Positions 1-10,694 of a stretch of DNA of 64,000 nucleotides are shown piece by piece. The position numbers and the translations under genes were made by a program. Origin of the DNA: Neoceratodus forsteri (taxonomy: Eukaryota > Chordata > Ceratodontiformes > Ceratodontidae); the NCBI GenBank assembly GCA_016271365.2, contig CM028132.1, positions 1,183,815,001 through 1,183,879,000 of the forward strand, given 5' to 3'. How positions within the stretch are numbered: the first letter of the stretch is position 1; each line of letters opens with the position of its first letter. The notes beneath the pieces are model-generated. The model was not told where the DNA came from, ran no database searches, and saw only the letters and a list, made by a program, of their open reading frames with translations.

Positions 1-352
1 GCCCCTCCTTCCAGAGAACTGCTAGGAGTCTTCCAGAAGTGTGGATAATACATCATATCCACACCCCTAGAAAAACAGTTTACTCACCTGTAACAGTAGT
101 TCTTGGAGTGGTATATGACGTACATCCACACTGACCCACCCGACCTCCCCTGGCAAGTGGCATACCGATCTTGCTTCCAGTGGGCAAGATCGAATGTCAC
201 TGGGCAGTGCTAGGGGAGTTACCACCTGGGTGGGTGGGAGGAGCCAGCTTGAAGACGTTCTGGCAGGATTTAAAGGGGAAAGGAACATTGCCAGAAGTGT
301 GGATGTACATCGTATACCACTCTTAGAACTACTGTTACAGGTGATTAACCTG
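1..352 (+). mobile_element. DIRS family A, copy A0: 3' end only (ICR plus right ITR)
   Basis: This is the 3' terminal part of a DIRS-type retrotransposon; the coding part lies outside the window. Positions 30-72 are the reverse complement of the family's 5' start, and 73-130 are the reverse complement of its own 3' end. Together they form an internal complementary region (ICR). Positions ~170-352 are the right inverted terminal repeat with the family's GGGTGGGTGGGAGGAGCC block. A 3' extension follows, holding the GTTAC-AGGTGA-TTAAC palindrome at 334-349, where one arm base is changed from GTAAC. It aligns over its whole length with the 3' end of copy A2 (52780-53144) but is more diverged. No open frame here is coding. 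Confidence 0.85.
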
Positions 353-777
353 TTTTTTTTTTATTTCCTGATTTGTGCAGTCAACCCATTTATAAGAACA
401 GGTGTTTTTTTTGTGTGTGTTTTTTGTTTTTTTCCCCAGAGGTAGTGTGCTAAGTGTGGACCAAACCGTGATCCAGTTTCCTCGTTACGTGTCACTTGAA
501 TGGGTGGGTGAAAGATGTCCTATGGAAAAGGCTGCATGCATTAGTTCATGGTTAGCTGTGGTGCAGAATGTACTTTACAACAATACTCTGTTTGGGCAAG
601 AGCTCTTTTAAAAAGATACATTCTGTTGCTCTTAATAGGTTCTCTAAAAGTTTGTGTGAGTCCAGTTTCATCATATTACCTTAGATTTCGCATGGATTTT
701 CACTGTTTTCAATGAAGCTCTATTATAAGAACATCCTGGTTATATAAGAACATGTTTGCTTGCCATTTAGGGTGTGC
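353..777. other. Unassigned AT-rich sequence
   Basis: No gene is recognised. The stretch starts with a T-run directly after the DIRS 3' end and is rich in TTTTG runs near 390-440. Two ATAAGAACA words lie close together near 724 and 746; they resemble the ends of CR1 tails but are too short to assign. Confidence 0.4.
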
Positions 778-1110
778 TTATAAAAGGTTCCACTGTACCT
801 CCCCCATCCTATACTGAACTCCTGTGTTCCTATGCCCTAGGTGCATGACTTTACACTTTTTGTAGGTGCCGTTATCCACCACCCTATCTGTTAACCAGTT
901 TCTAACCCAATTCACCGCTTTGCATCCCACCACTAGGCTGCTCAGTTTCTCTGTCAGTCCCCTGTGTGACACAGTGTTGAAGGCCTTGCTAAAATCCAGA
1001 TAGGCCAGGTTCACTGCCCTTCCCTGTCCATAACTAGGTTTCAGTTTGGCATGGCACCAGTCACATGGTGTTTTGTCTTGTACAAGCTGGTCAGTGAGCA
1101 GGCATCCGAC
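778..1110 (-). pseudogene. CR1-type LINE reverse transcriptase fragment
   Basis: Minus-strand translation gives AYLDFSKAFNTVSH followed by NWVRNWLTDR, the palm-domain region of CR1-clade reverse transcriptases. An internal deletion then jumps to a KCKVMHLG segment that normally lies about 80-100 residues downstream, so the YADD-containing part is missing. The same motifs occur in the larger CR1 copies at 43813 and 54385 in this window. It is a short dead fragment with no start codon of its own. Confidence 0.8.
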
Positions 1111-1683
1111 CTGGAAATCTCCCCTCCCTAACTTAAATTTTCCTCAAGGTGGGCCCTGATGGCCTTCTCCTTGGTTATCCAGTGACCCCACCCCCATGTT
1201 ATGGTTAAACAGAGTACTTCCTTGGCATAGTGACTCCCCTTCCTACCCCCAGTATGACATCAGAGTTACTGTTTTGTGGCCCCCCCTTACACTCCTCTTC
1301 TGATCCCAGTGCTTTGCTCCCTCACCACTGCCGGTAATTGTTCTACAGGCAGGGATTCACAGGAGTCTGCACCCAGTATTGCGAGGACTTTCCTGCATCT
1401 GACTGTTGGGCCCCCGCACCCTTTGGAAGAGTGGGGGGGTCAAAAAAAGCATAGCTCTGCAAGTTCACCAAGTTGCCTGCGGCACTGTGGGTTCACAGCG
1501 AACACTCAGCATCACCTTGTGTGACTGAAAGTTGGGCCCTGTGTTTCCTTCTTGCAGTACAGATTTCCAGAAAATAACAGTCGGATCTTGTTGTGGGCAG
1601 TTGATTCAACCTCTTTCCTGAACCCAGTTTGCCTGCAGTGCTGCTGCTGCACTGACATTTATTTGTTTAACTTAGTTGACTGG
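1111..1683. other. Unassigned intergenic sequence
   Basis: I see no gene or named repeat here. The open frame at 1276-1524 has no recognisable motif and an unremarkable composition, so I do not call it. Confidence 0.4.
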
Positions 1684-2790
1684 GAGAGTGCACGGGCAAC
1701 AAGTGCCTTTTTCAGGCACGACCCGGGTGCAATAACACAGACGATAACTGACGAAGAGCAGTATTAATGTTAGAAAGGGAATGTTGTTTAACCAGGAGTA
1801 GCACACTAAGCCAAAGCTTGTTTCCAGATGCGACCTAGGAGCACAAGGAAGTTAAGTGACTTGCTCAGGATCATACAGTATGCACCTAGGTGGCTGTGGG
1901 ATTCAAACCCAGGTCTCCAGATCTGCAGCTCAGAGCCTTAACCCACTGCACTATTTTGGTTAGAGACCTACTACCAAGGTGTAGCACTATGGTCAGGGGT
2001 TTACAGATGTGATGCAGTAGCTGACACAGGAGGTGTTGTGGAATACATACAGCAGTCATACAACAAATAAAAGTGCAAAAAATACGAAAAGGGGAGGAGG
2101 CAGTGAAAAAAATTGCAGACACTTGCAAGGGTACAGAGAACTAGTAGTACACAAACAAGGGGTAGAAGCACATATATGGGGTAAAGTAGCTGGAGTGATA
2201 AACTAGCAATTGTGATGCAGTTTTGGATGGGTAAGAGTGTGGGAAGGGGTAAGTGTAATATAAGAGTAAAGGAGAGGAGGGAAGTAAATAGCAGGGAGGC
2301 GGAGTAGAGAAGAGGAAGAAGTGCACATAGGTAGCATGAAATTGGGGGATAAGCACGTGGGATGAGAAATACTCAAGAGTTTGGACAAAGAAGAGTGAGG
2401 GGAGGGATAGGGATCAGAAGAGTGGGGGTTACCGAAGGAAATTGCAGACAGAGGATGAAGAGTAATGACCTTTGAGAAGCTTAGTAAAGGCTGAGAGTGT
2501 AGTTGTTTTTTGTAGGAGTGGTATGGAGTTCCATGCTGAGGCAGCTGTGTAACTAAAGGAGCGTTGTCCCAGGTTAGTATGGAACAGAGGAAATGCAGTA
2601 TTATTGTTAGAGTCAGAGTGGGATGTGGGCAGGTCAACAAGTGAGATTTGGTTAGCTAGGTAGACAAGAGCGCCTGGTAGCAAGATTTTTTTTTTAACAA
2701 GCATGGCAAGGGTTAGATTTGCTTTAAGGTCTGGGGTTAGCCAGGTTAAAGAACTTAGCACATGGCAGTGGTGGGCATTGTAACCACTAC
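1684..2790 (-). mobile_element. LINE 3' fragment (C-terminus, 3' region and MIR-like tail)
   Basis: At 2764-2429 on the minus strand the translation contains GQRSFSYTAASAWNSIP. This is the C-terminal signature found after the reverse transcriptase in L2-like and related vertebrate LINEs. The following ~450 bases (2428-1970) look like its 3' untranslated part. At 1965-1800, read on the plus strand, is a stretch like the core and tail of MIR/CORE-SINEs, with AAGTGACTTGCTCAGG, GGATTCAAACCCAGG and AGCCTTAACCCACTGCAC blocks. At 1684-1745 is a tail module ending in GGCACGACCCGGG that recurs at several places in this window. Joining these parts into one element is inference; the individual similarities are visible. 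Confidence 0.6.
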
Positions 2791-2930
2791 CAGAGGCAAA
2801 TTTGGCAATTCTGTAATATAGGACATGCCGGCTCAGTTTTTAAATGAAAGCTTAGTCGAGCCAATAAACTTACACTCTACTGACAACATTCAGTGTATCA
2901 GTATACTCAAAATGCAGTTTTACAAATGGT

Positions 2931-2931
2931 G

Positions 2932-2967
<36 letters not shown>

Positions 2968-2990
2968 CTTTTTTTTTTTTTTTTTTTTTA
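2931..2990. repeat. (AT)n / poly-T microsatellite
   Basis: An alternating GT/AT tract is followed by about 24 T residues and runs straight into the next LINE-tail repeat. The T-run probably is the A-rich 3' end of that repeat, read on the other strand. Confidence 0.9.
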
Positions 2991-3118
2991 TTCTTTGTTA
3001 ACTGGGTAAGGCCCACTAGGCAGAAGTGTCTGTTTTCAGGGGTGACCCGGGAGCACAGGGGAGATTAAGTGACTTTCTCAGAGTCACACAATATGCAAGT
3101 GGAGGTTGTGGGAATCAA
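2985..3118 (-). repeat. LINE 3'-tail family copy (ACCCAGTTAACAAA tail)
   Basis: The plus strand reads T-run, TTGTTAACTGGGTAAG, then GGTGACCCGGGAGCACAGG and AGTGACTTTCTCAGAGTCAC. The same order is seen at 1684-1965, 7150-7300, 28798-28900 and 44884-45000, and in reverse at 26345-26484. On the minus strand the module ends with an A-rich tract, as expected for a LINE or SINE 3' end. It resembles the widespread vertebrate LINE ends in CCTGGTTAAATAAA. Confidence 0.65.
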
Positions 3119-3350
3119 ACTTCATTGCAAAAAAAAAAAATCTTTGTTAATGCATCAGTTAGGGTTGAACCAACAAAAGTAGGGAAAAGAGGCATCAGGG
3201 TTGAGACCCTAACACCTCCCCCCACCCAACCCTACCACAAAAAAAATGTAATCCCTTTTCGCGAGCTGATCCCTTTTTGTGAGCTGTCAAAATCCCTTTT
3301 CATGAGCCAATCCCTTTTCTCGAGATAGGGCCATCTGGTCATAATCTCAT
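3119..3350. repeat. TTAGGGTT-containing module of the hairpin repeat family
   Basis: The stretch holds AATGCATCAGTTAGGGTT followed by CAAAAGTAGGGAAA and a CATCAGGGTTGAGACCCTAA palindrome. The same order recurs at 21275, 23590 and 25670. It then carries four near-repeats of the type ATCCCTTTTCGCGAGCTGA at 3251-3325, and the word GGCCATCTGGTC shared with the array at 13480-14125. It is non-coding; a MIR-like piece lies just upstream. Confidence 0.6.
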
Positions 3351-3385
3351 GAAACGGTGTGGCCGTAGCATAAATGGCGAAGCCA

Positions 3386-4076
3386 CGAGTGAGTTATGAA
3401 AGTTCCGTCAGCTCATGAGTGGAAGTGAATGGCATATTTGAACAAAGGCCATTGTATGTTCTGTGTATACAATGTCTGTGTTCTGTGTGACAACTGAGGG
3501 CAGATTCATTGTGGGATTGGCAGAATGGGGTGTCAGTCAAGTTGATTGTGATGTAGGCAAGTGAAAAATAAAAAGTGTTATTTACCCACTGGGTGAATAA
3601 CATTGTGTATACAACGTATGTAGGGATTCCACTACTTAAATAAATGCATTATTTTCCCCCAAGACTCAGACCCAAGTGGAAGATAAATGATGTTATTCAC
3701 CCAATGGGTAAATAACACTGTTTATTTTTCACTTGCCTACATCACAATCAACTTGATTGACAGCCCATTCTGCCAATCCCACAATGAATCTGCCGTTAAT
3801 TGTCACGCAGAACAGACATTGTATACACAGAACATATAATGGACTGTGTTCCAATGTGACATTCATTTCCATTCTTGGGGTGGCTCGACTTTCATAACTC
3901 ACTCATGGCTTTTCCATTCATGAATTATGGTCCCGCCCCCTCACTCATGAAAATAAATGGCATATTTGAAAATAAATGGCATATTTGAGCACAGGCCATT
4001 GTATATCCTCCATTTATCTTTCACGTGGGTCAGAGTCTTGGAAAAATAATGCATTTCTTTAAGCAGTGGAATCTGT
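3386..4076. repeat. Foldback element with two interlocked inverted repeats
   Basis: Arm A at about 3386-3605 is the reverse complement of arm A' at about 3692-3910. The visible match covers ~215 bases, including AAGTGTTATTTACCCACTGG against CCAATGGGTAAATAACACTG. The ~70-base spacer between them (3625-3690) is in turn the reverse complement of 4005-4074. The order is therefore A, S, A', S'. No coding capacity is seen. It could be a non-autonomous foldback transposon or two copies of a repeat in opposite orientation. Confidence 0.8.
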
Positions 4077-4096
4077 ACATACTGTACATTGTATAC

Positions 4097-4156
<60 letters not shown>

Positions 4157-4160
4157 AAAA
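4097..4160. repeat. (GT)n(AT)n microsatellite
   Basis: Alternating GT repeats grade into a long AT run and back into GT. Any open frame across it is an artefact. Confidence 0.95.
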
Positions 4161-4244
4161 ATATATTTTACTATATTGATGTATATGTGTGTGTATCAAT
4201 ACATGAAATGCGTATCTAGCTGGTGTAAAAATATTGACCTGGCT

Positions 4245-4680
4245 CTAAGCTTGCATTAAAAAAAATTAAGTTTCTAGCCATAGCAATTCAAATGTTAGCC
4301 CTTTCTAAAGATAATCTCAGTAAAAATTGCTAACGTTTGAACCATAAGGACTGGAAGCATTATTTAAAAAAATCTAAAGCATGTAGCCAAATCACTATAA
4401 TCCTGTTGATAGACTGTCAGTGTTTCAAAACAGATAAATACAAATCAGCATCATAAAAAACACGTTTAGTACATCAGTATAGTAAAAGGACATTTCTTAA
4501 TACAGTGCAAGTATAGCAACAGGAATTACACATTCTTGCCCTGAATTCAAGCCTTCATTTAAAAAAAAGTTTCTAGTCCCAATGGTTCCAAAAATAGACC
4601 TTTCTAAAGATTGTTTAGAAGGTTTAAGTTTGAAAACATAAGGGAAGGAAGTGTACTGTACTTCTATTTTAGATTAAAGC
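4245..4680. repeat. Diverged direct duplication (~130 bp, ~300 bp apart)
   Basis: The blocks at about 4252-4385 and 4552-4680 share the same series of words: AAAAAAA-AAGTTTCTAG, CCTTTCTAAAGAT, GTTTGAA, CATAAGG and GATTAAAGC/TCTAAAGC. They align with many substitutions. The intervening 170 bases show nothing else. No gene is seen. Confidence 0.55.
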
Positions 4681-4689
4681 TTGAAGTCT

Positions 4690-5705
4690 GGCTGACATGG
4701 CTGTGTCCTGTCAATACAGTTTCCATGTGTTTATATACATTGATAATCATCAATACACTTACTGTACTGTATAACATGACTGTATACTGTCTATACAGTT
4801 GCCACGTGCTATACACATTGATAAACATCAATACACTTACTGTACTGTATAATATGGCTGTCTCCTGTCTATACAGTTTCCATGTGTTATACACATTTAT
4901 AAACATCAGTACACTCACTGTACTGTATAACATGGCTATATCCTGTCAATACAGTTTCCATGTGTTTATACACATCGATATACATCAATACACTTACTGT
5001 ACTGTGTAACGTAGCTGTATGTTCTCAATAGTTTCCATGTGTTACACATACTGATAAACATCAATACACTTACTGTACTGTATAACATGGCTGTATCCTG
5101 TCAATACAGTTTCCACGTGTTATACACATTGATAAACATCAATACACTTACTGTACTATATAACATGGCTGTATGTTCTCAATAGTTTCCACGTGTTATA
5201 CACACTGATAAACATCAGTACACGTACTGTACTGTATAACATGGCTGTATCCTGGCAATAGTTTCCACGTGTTATACATATTGATAAACATCAATACCCT
5301 TACTGTGCTGTATAACATGGCTGTATCCTGTCTATACCGTTTCCATGTGTTATACACATTGATAAACATCAATACACTTACTCTGCTGTATAACATGGCT
5401 GTATCCTGTCTATACCGTTTCCATGTGTTATACACATTGATAAACATCAATACACTTACTGTACTGTATAACATGGCTGTATCCTGGCAATACAGTTTCT
5501 ATGTGTTAATACGCATCAATATACATCAGTACACTTACTATACTGTATAACATGGCAGTATCCTGTCAGTACAGTTTCCACATGATATACACATTGATAT
5601 ACATCAGTACACTTATAGTACTGTGTTACATGGCTGTATCTTGTTGATACAATTTCCGTGTGTCCATACACATTGATGTACAGTACATCAGTACATTTAC
5701 AGAAC
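4690..5705. repeat. Minisatellite, ~12-13 units of 76-79 bp
   Basis: Each unit contains ACTGTATAACATGGCTGTAT, CAGTTTCCATGTGTTATACA and GATAAACATCAATACACTTA. The ATAACATG word recurs at 4771, 4849, 4927, 5006, 5082, 5159, 5236, 5312, 5390, 5468, 5547 and 5626. The modal period is 78, a multiple of three, so long open frames appear on both strands with periodic sequence; they are not genes. Units at both ends of the array are more diverged. Confidence 0.95.
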
Positions 5706-6351
5706 TGTTAACTGCAATGTTTGCTGGTTTAAAATGATGTGGTACATTCATATGAGACAAAAAAGCAGGTGTCAAACTTTTCCAACTGGAGGGAGACAAA
5801 TCTTTATGTAATAGTAACTAAGTGCATCAGAAGATGATTTTGATTACTTGCAAATTGTGCAGAAAAAAATCAAGACTGAACTTTAATGTCTTAAATGCTC
5901 TGTGATGCACTTAGAGGGAAAAATCACCAAAAGGCCATGCACTGTCTGAATGGAACTATAATTAAATCCACTATTAGTGAAGAGGATATGAGAATAGACA
6001 TAAATGACAATTTTAAGATCAAAGGTTAGTGTGGCCAGGTAACAAAAAATGCAACCAAATTATGAGATACATTAGGGGTGCATTAGCAGAAACGTCGGTA
6101 ATACAGTACATCAAAAGAAGTAATTGCACCTCTGTATTGATGTCCGGTTAGGCCCTATCTGGAGTGTGCAGTGCAATTTTGGGCACCGCAGCAAAGGTGT
6201 TAGGTGAACAGATAGGAGATAGTTGTTGGGGGCTACAAGAATGACTAGGGAATTTAAAGACTTGAGTTTTGTTATGGAGGCAGATTATTGAAGCTAGACA
6301 TGTTCTTCCTGGAAATGAGAAGACTAGGGGGTGATCAGATTTTAAAATACT

Positions 6352-6945
6352 GCACCAGCCCGATGGCATGGAGGGCAGAGGCACCCATGCCTCACCTGCC
6401 ATCACACCAGCGACCTGGGATTGGGAACGACCCTGGGCCACTCGGGGGTTGGCTGGGAGGGGGGAAGATTGAGCATCCCAGCAGATGCTGTCCTCCTCTG
6501 GGATTGGAGGGCAGACTGTACCACCCTAACATTGCTTTCTAGGTGACCATGGGAGATGGTGCGGCCGATCAGTAGTTCCGGTTGGGGGACACTTCCCAGT
6601 GGGAGATGTGAGTACGTCCTGCAATGTGCTCACATCAAACTGCCATCTTCTTGGAGCGTCTGGGGTTTCCGGGAGAAACAATGGAAAAACACTGCTGGCT
6701 GCAGGATGCCGCACCACAGAGCCCTGCAGACCTCACACACTGCCTACTGGGCACAGGGCCACAGATCCAAATGCGGCACAGGATGGGGCTTGGAGAACCC
6801 CCTGATGGCTTTGCCACAGGGGGCAATCTGTGGGGCACTCGGTAGCCCTCAGGTGAGTCCCAGGGATGGCAGGAGATGAGGTTGGGGGAGCTGCGAGGGC
6901 TGAAGGGGGCCACCAGTGGAGGGGAAGAAAAAGGAAAAAAAAGAT
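6352..6945. other. GC-rich block inserted in the CR1 remnant
   Basis: Between two collinear pieces of CR1 coding sequence lies ~590 bases of GC-rich sequence. Several short overlapping open frames cross it, but none has a recognisable motif. It has no poly-A tail and no clear terminal repeats. I cannot name it. Confidence 0.45.
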
Positions 6946-7149
6946 TTTAGTAAACTGTACAAGGCCTTTAAGGATGATTCTTTTTTTGAACTTTGCATCT
7001 TTAACCAAAATCTGATGCTAAAATTATCAGGGGGCATTCACGTCAACTGCAGGGCAAAACTTTCAAAATGAAAAGAAGGTATTTTTTCACCCAAAGGGTG
7101 ATTTAATGCCTGACACAAACGGCCTCATTCCATGGTGATGAGCATTTCC

Positions 7150-7495
7150 TTAGACTTGTTTATTTTTAATTTTTTTATTTATTGAAATGTTTCACCAGGA
7201 AGGCACACTGAACAACAAGTTGCTTGTCTCTCGGTGCGACCTGGGGGGAAGGGGGCAGGGAGTCTGTATACATAAAAATGCAAAAATGAACAATACGGTG
7301 ATCAGAACATTACAGTAAAACAAATTTTGAAACTAACAGTCAATACAGAGTTGCAAATAATGCAGTGTTCACAGAGTAAATAGAACATACACAATAATTG
7401 GTCGGTATAATAGGTGCAAGATTTGTGCAGTAGTAAATAAGGCAAGCCCTTAAAAAAAGATTTACATACGAGTATAAATAATGTGTGGATTTAGC
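7150..7495 (-). repeat. LINE 3'-tail family copy inside CR1 3' end
   Basis: The plus strand reads TTATTTATTGAAATGTTTCA, ACCAGGAAGGCACACTGAAC and CGGTGCGACCTGGGG. It is close to the reverse complement of 26345-26484. Minus orientation puts the TAAA-rich tail at 7150-7175. It separates the CR1 C-terminus from the CR1 tail at 7505. Confidence 0.65.
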
Positions 7496-7631
7496 CAATG
7501 AGATGTGGGGGATGGACTCGATGAGCCTTCAAATCTACTTCCATGTTATCTTCTTATGTTCTTATGATACTAGAGGTATTCCTTCAAAAGAAAACACATT
7601 CGATTATATTTGTTTTGCACAATAATATACG

Positions 7632-7775
7632 TGTTCTAGGGGCATGGATATGATGCATTATTCCCACTCTGGCAGTCTTCCTTTCCCTTTAAGTTCAGCC
7701 AGAACGTCTTCAAGCCAAACTCCTTCCACCCACCTGAGTGTTACACTCCTTAGCTGCGCCCCATGACATCAGATC
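7632..7775 (+). repeat. DIRS-A1 left inverted terminal repeat
   Basis: It is collinear with the left ITR of A2 and A3: GTTCTAGGG, then a CTGGCAG block, then CCACCCACCTGAGTG and CCCCATGACATCAGATC. The CCCCATGAC block is the reverse complement of the GTCATGGGGCGGAGC type of sequence in right ITRs. It is diverged from A2 by scattered substitutions. Confidence 0.8.
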
Positions 7776-7966
7776 TTCCTTTCTGCTGTAAGAAGCAGGT
7801 TTTCTCTTTCACAGCTCCGTGCACGGTGTAGGCCTCTGCTCTTAAGTGCACCATTGTCATTTTATCTTTGAACTCTATTTGTGTTTTCTCTGTTTCCGCT
7901 TTGTGCTACGGATTGAGAGGAAGCCTGGTCCAGTCTGGGATTTCAGCATTGCAGTCAGTGTAACCA

Positions 7967-10190
7967 ATGTCCGGGACAGACCTGCACTCATCATGCATCT
8001 ACTGCCTCAGGGCAGAGCATGATGGTCAGGCCTGCGGCCTTTGCAAAGCGTCTTTGCATTCATCTGTAGAGGATTGCTATGTGCATCTCCTTTCTTGTCT
8101 GCTGGAAGAACGGGCCCCCATGGTCTACTCAAAAGATACCTGTAAGGCAGTGTCTGTGGTAGCCCAGCTTGCAGCCTTGGAAGAGGTGGTGGCCCAAGCT
8201 GTGGCAGGAGCCTTGCCTGCATCAGTGTTGCTCCCAGATGGGTCCAGTGTTGGGGTGTCCTTCACAGGGATGTTCCCAGATATGTGCAAATCCCACCTCG
8301 GGGAGGGCCCTTCACATAATGAGAAGAAGTCTAGAATAATCCTGCCGTCGGTTGTGGGACCGGGAATGAACACGCTCTTCCTACTCCCCTGACTCCCTCC
8401 AACGCTCAACAGCTGTTGAGTGTTTGACTTCGGCCGAGCCACTTTTGATAGAGGGCCAGGCCACTAGCTCCATGGTAACCCCATCGGGCTTCTTGGCCGT
8501 GACACAGGCTGACCAGAAGGTCCAGATTGTTTCTCAATCCAGTCAACCTCTCGTCTGAGGGGGTCAAGGATGACTCCATCCAATCTCCAGGACTCCAGTC
8601 CTTTCAGCTCTCAGGAGTGTCGGGAGCAGTCGGTGGACCTGGCTGTCTCCTCTCAAGAGTTGCCTCCTTCTGGGTTCCTGTGGCAGGAGCCAGTTCTTGT
8701 TCTTTACACAACCCCTCCACCTGCCTCGCCTCACCGTCAATGATCAAGTCGTCAGTCGAGATCAAGGTCAAGGGAATCCTTGCACTCTCAGTCTTGATCT
8801 TTGACCTGGAGGCGCTGCAGGTGCTCCTCTCCCTCCTTATCTTCTGATGACGAGAGGCTCTGTCACAGGCTGCATCAGTGCTATGCAGAGCTGATGTGGC
8901 AGCAATGGGTTCTCGGGCAGGATAGTGACAATGCTGGGGGTTTCAAACAGGGGTCGAATTAGACTCACTGGTGTAAAAAATGTGGGTCTAATGAGGAACC
9001 TACTGGATCAAAATATAATCAATGCCTGATCTGGAACAGCTACAATCATAGGATATTGTTATAGAGTAGGTGCATCAATTTGGACCCACTGACAATGGGA
9101 AAAGGGGTCATTTCTGGGCAAGATGCAACTTTTGCCCTTTTGGCACATGTTAGCGCTGTCCCTATCATAGGCTCCTTCCCTCGACCCCAGCACTTCCCTC
9201 ATCACCCCATTCTGGCTCGCCCCGGTCTTGCCGCACCAGATGTCTTCGGCACCGGCTTCTCCCCTGATTAGGGTGGAACTGCCACCTAGGCAACCACTGC
9301 AGGGAGCCCCTACCAAGGTCTCCCGTCTGACCACTGACTTGCCAAGTCAGTTGTCAGTAGAGATTACCCACTCAGACAAGCCCAGGGTGGTACATGGGGA
9401 GAAGCAGTGGAGGGTGGTCTTTGAGGAGTCTTCGGACTCCAGTGAGTCCTCCATGCAGTCCTTAAGGACCCCAGACTTTGACTATGAATCAGCTGAAGAG
9501 TTGACCACTGACCATGGGCTGGTGTCCCTCGGGGCTGTGCTCCGGTTAATCTCCAAATATATGGAGATCCCCTTTGAACTGGTCCAGAAGTGGGCTAAGT
9601 ACCCATCTTGATGATGGCCAACTTCAGTCATTCCATGAAGGAAGTCCTTAACTATGTCCTCCCTCACCTTTCTGTGGATTTGCAGTCATCGGTTAAGGTG
9701 ATCAGAGACCAGGATCGAGCACTGGCTAAACACCAGCTCCAGATGTCTTTGGACATCAGTGGGACATCAGTGACTCGTGTGCCCAGTTCATGGCAGCAGC
9801 CATCGTGATGTGTTGCAGGGCCTGGCTGCAGATTTCCACCTTCATGGCAGACACCCAGCACAAACTGGCTGATGTCCCCTTCATAGGCACTGACCTTTTT
9901 GGTCCTGGGGTGGACGGATGTCTTACCAGGATTGAAAAATTCAATGCCACCCTCGATTCTGTGATGTCCACACAGAAAGACCTGTCAGGGAAGTGGCCGA
10001 AAAAGAAGCCCTTTAAGATTTGTCCCTTTCCATCACAGTAGTACAAGCAGCAACAGCTCCAGCAGGTGCAGTCGCAGGTCTGGCAACCCAAGATTAAGTT
10101 TGCTGGCCATGACTTCAAGAAGCCCAGGGGTAGGGGTGGTGGTGGTGGTGGTGCCTCTCTGGCAGGTGGTGTTGGTGCCCCCTCCAAGGC
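7967..10190 (+). pseudogene. DIRS-A1 Gag-like ORF, broken
   Basis: The region corresponds to the Gag of A2 (47541-49800). The first piece (7967-8392) carries CIYCLRAEHDGQAC, a C-x2-C-x4-H-x4-C zinc knuckle, followed by a further C-x2-C. After several frameshifts, 9228-9611 matches the serine/acid-rich middle of A2 Gag, and 9608-10041 matches its C-terminal half (DTQHKLADVPF). About 250 bases at ~8940-9190 have no counterpart in A2 and look inserted. The product would have been the structural protein of a DIRS particle. No continuous protein can be made from this copy. Confidence 0.75.
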
Positions 10191-10694
10191 TGCCCAGTGA
10201 TGGGTTGGGGTGCCTACCTCCTTTCCATCCAGTCCCTGCCTCAGCTCCCCATGGGGGGGGGGTCAGATTTGCCATTTCTTTTTTTTTTTTATCAGCACAT
10301 TTTTTTTTTTTTTGCCCACTGCCAGCAGGAGCTCAGTGGCAGCTGTGCCAGCCATCCAGGGCTCAATCCCCCCTTTTTCAGGGACCATGCTGCATGGCAG
10401 CAGGGGCTAGAATTTTGTCCTTAGTTGCCGTCATGGTGGTCCCTGAATCCCCATCCCCTAAGGACTCTGGCACAAGGACCAGAGTCCGAGCTGTAGATAT
10501 GCAAATGCATGTCTCAGCCAAGTGCCTAACAGTGTCCTCCCTCCCCACACTGTTAAGTCCTGCATACTGGGAACTGAACAGTGTAACTGCCCCCCACCTT
10601 GGAGGAGGAGAGTGTCCTATAGGATGCTCAACCCCCCCCACTGCCCCCAATGACCCAGGCTCATTCCCAAACCCAGGTCAGTGGCATGATCCAT
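10191..10694. other. DIRS-A1 Gag-RT spacer with low-complexity tracts
   Basis: The stretch contains G-runs and T-runs (10250-10310) and GC-rich sequence between the Gag and RT regions. The open frame at 10100-10720 crosses these tracts, has no known motif, and is probably fortuitous. Confidence 0.5.

Larger units (their letters stand above)
5790..7545 (+). pseudogene. Decayed CR1-type LINE, C-terminal half and 3' tail
   Basis: Recognisable CR1 pieces appear in order. An EEDMRIDINDNFK-like segment at ~5960 corresponds to the block after the polymerase palm. A segment at ~6090-6190 corresponds to the R-P-x-LEYxxQFW region. FLEMRRLGGDQI at ~6298 corresponds to SLEERRxRGDxI. KAFKDDSFFELCI lies at ~6960. 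The 3' tail at 7505-7560 contains GGACTCGATGAGCC and ends in TCTTATGTTCTTATGA. Stops and frameshifts are frequent. The copy is interrupted by an unrelated GC-rich block at ~6352-6945 and by a LINE-tail repeat at 7150-7495. Confidence 0.7.

Noticed and set aside
3119..3350. Interstitial telomere (TTAGGG)
   Set aside because: TTAGGG occurs singly within a dispersed repeat module and not as an array.
4611..5550. Long open frames on both strands with repeating peptides (MLYSTVSVLMFINVYNTWK type)
   Set aside because: They are translations of the 78-bp minisatellite. The frame stays open because the period is a multiple of three; there is no independent coding evidence.
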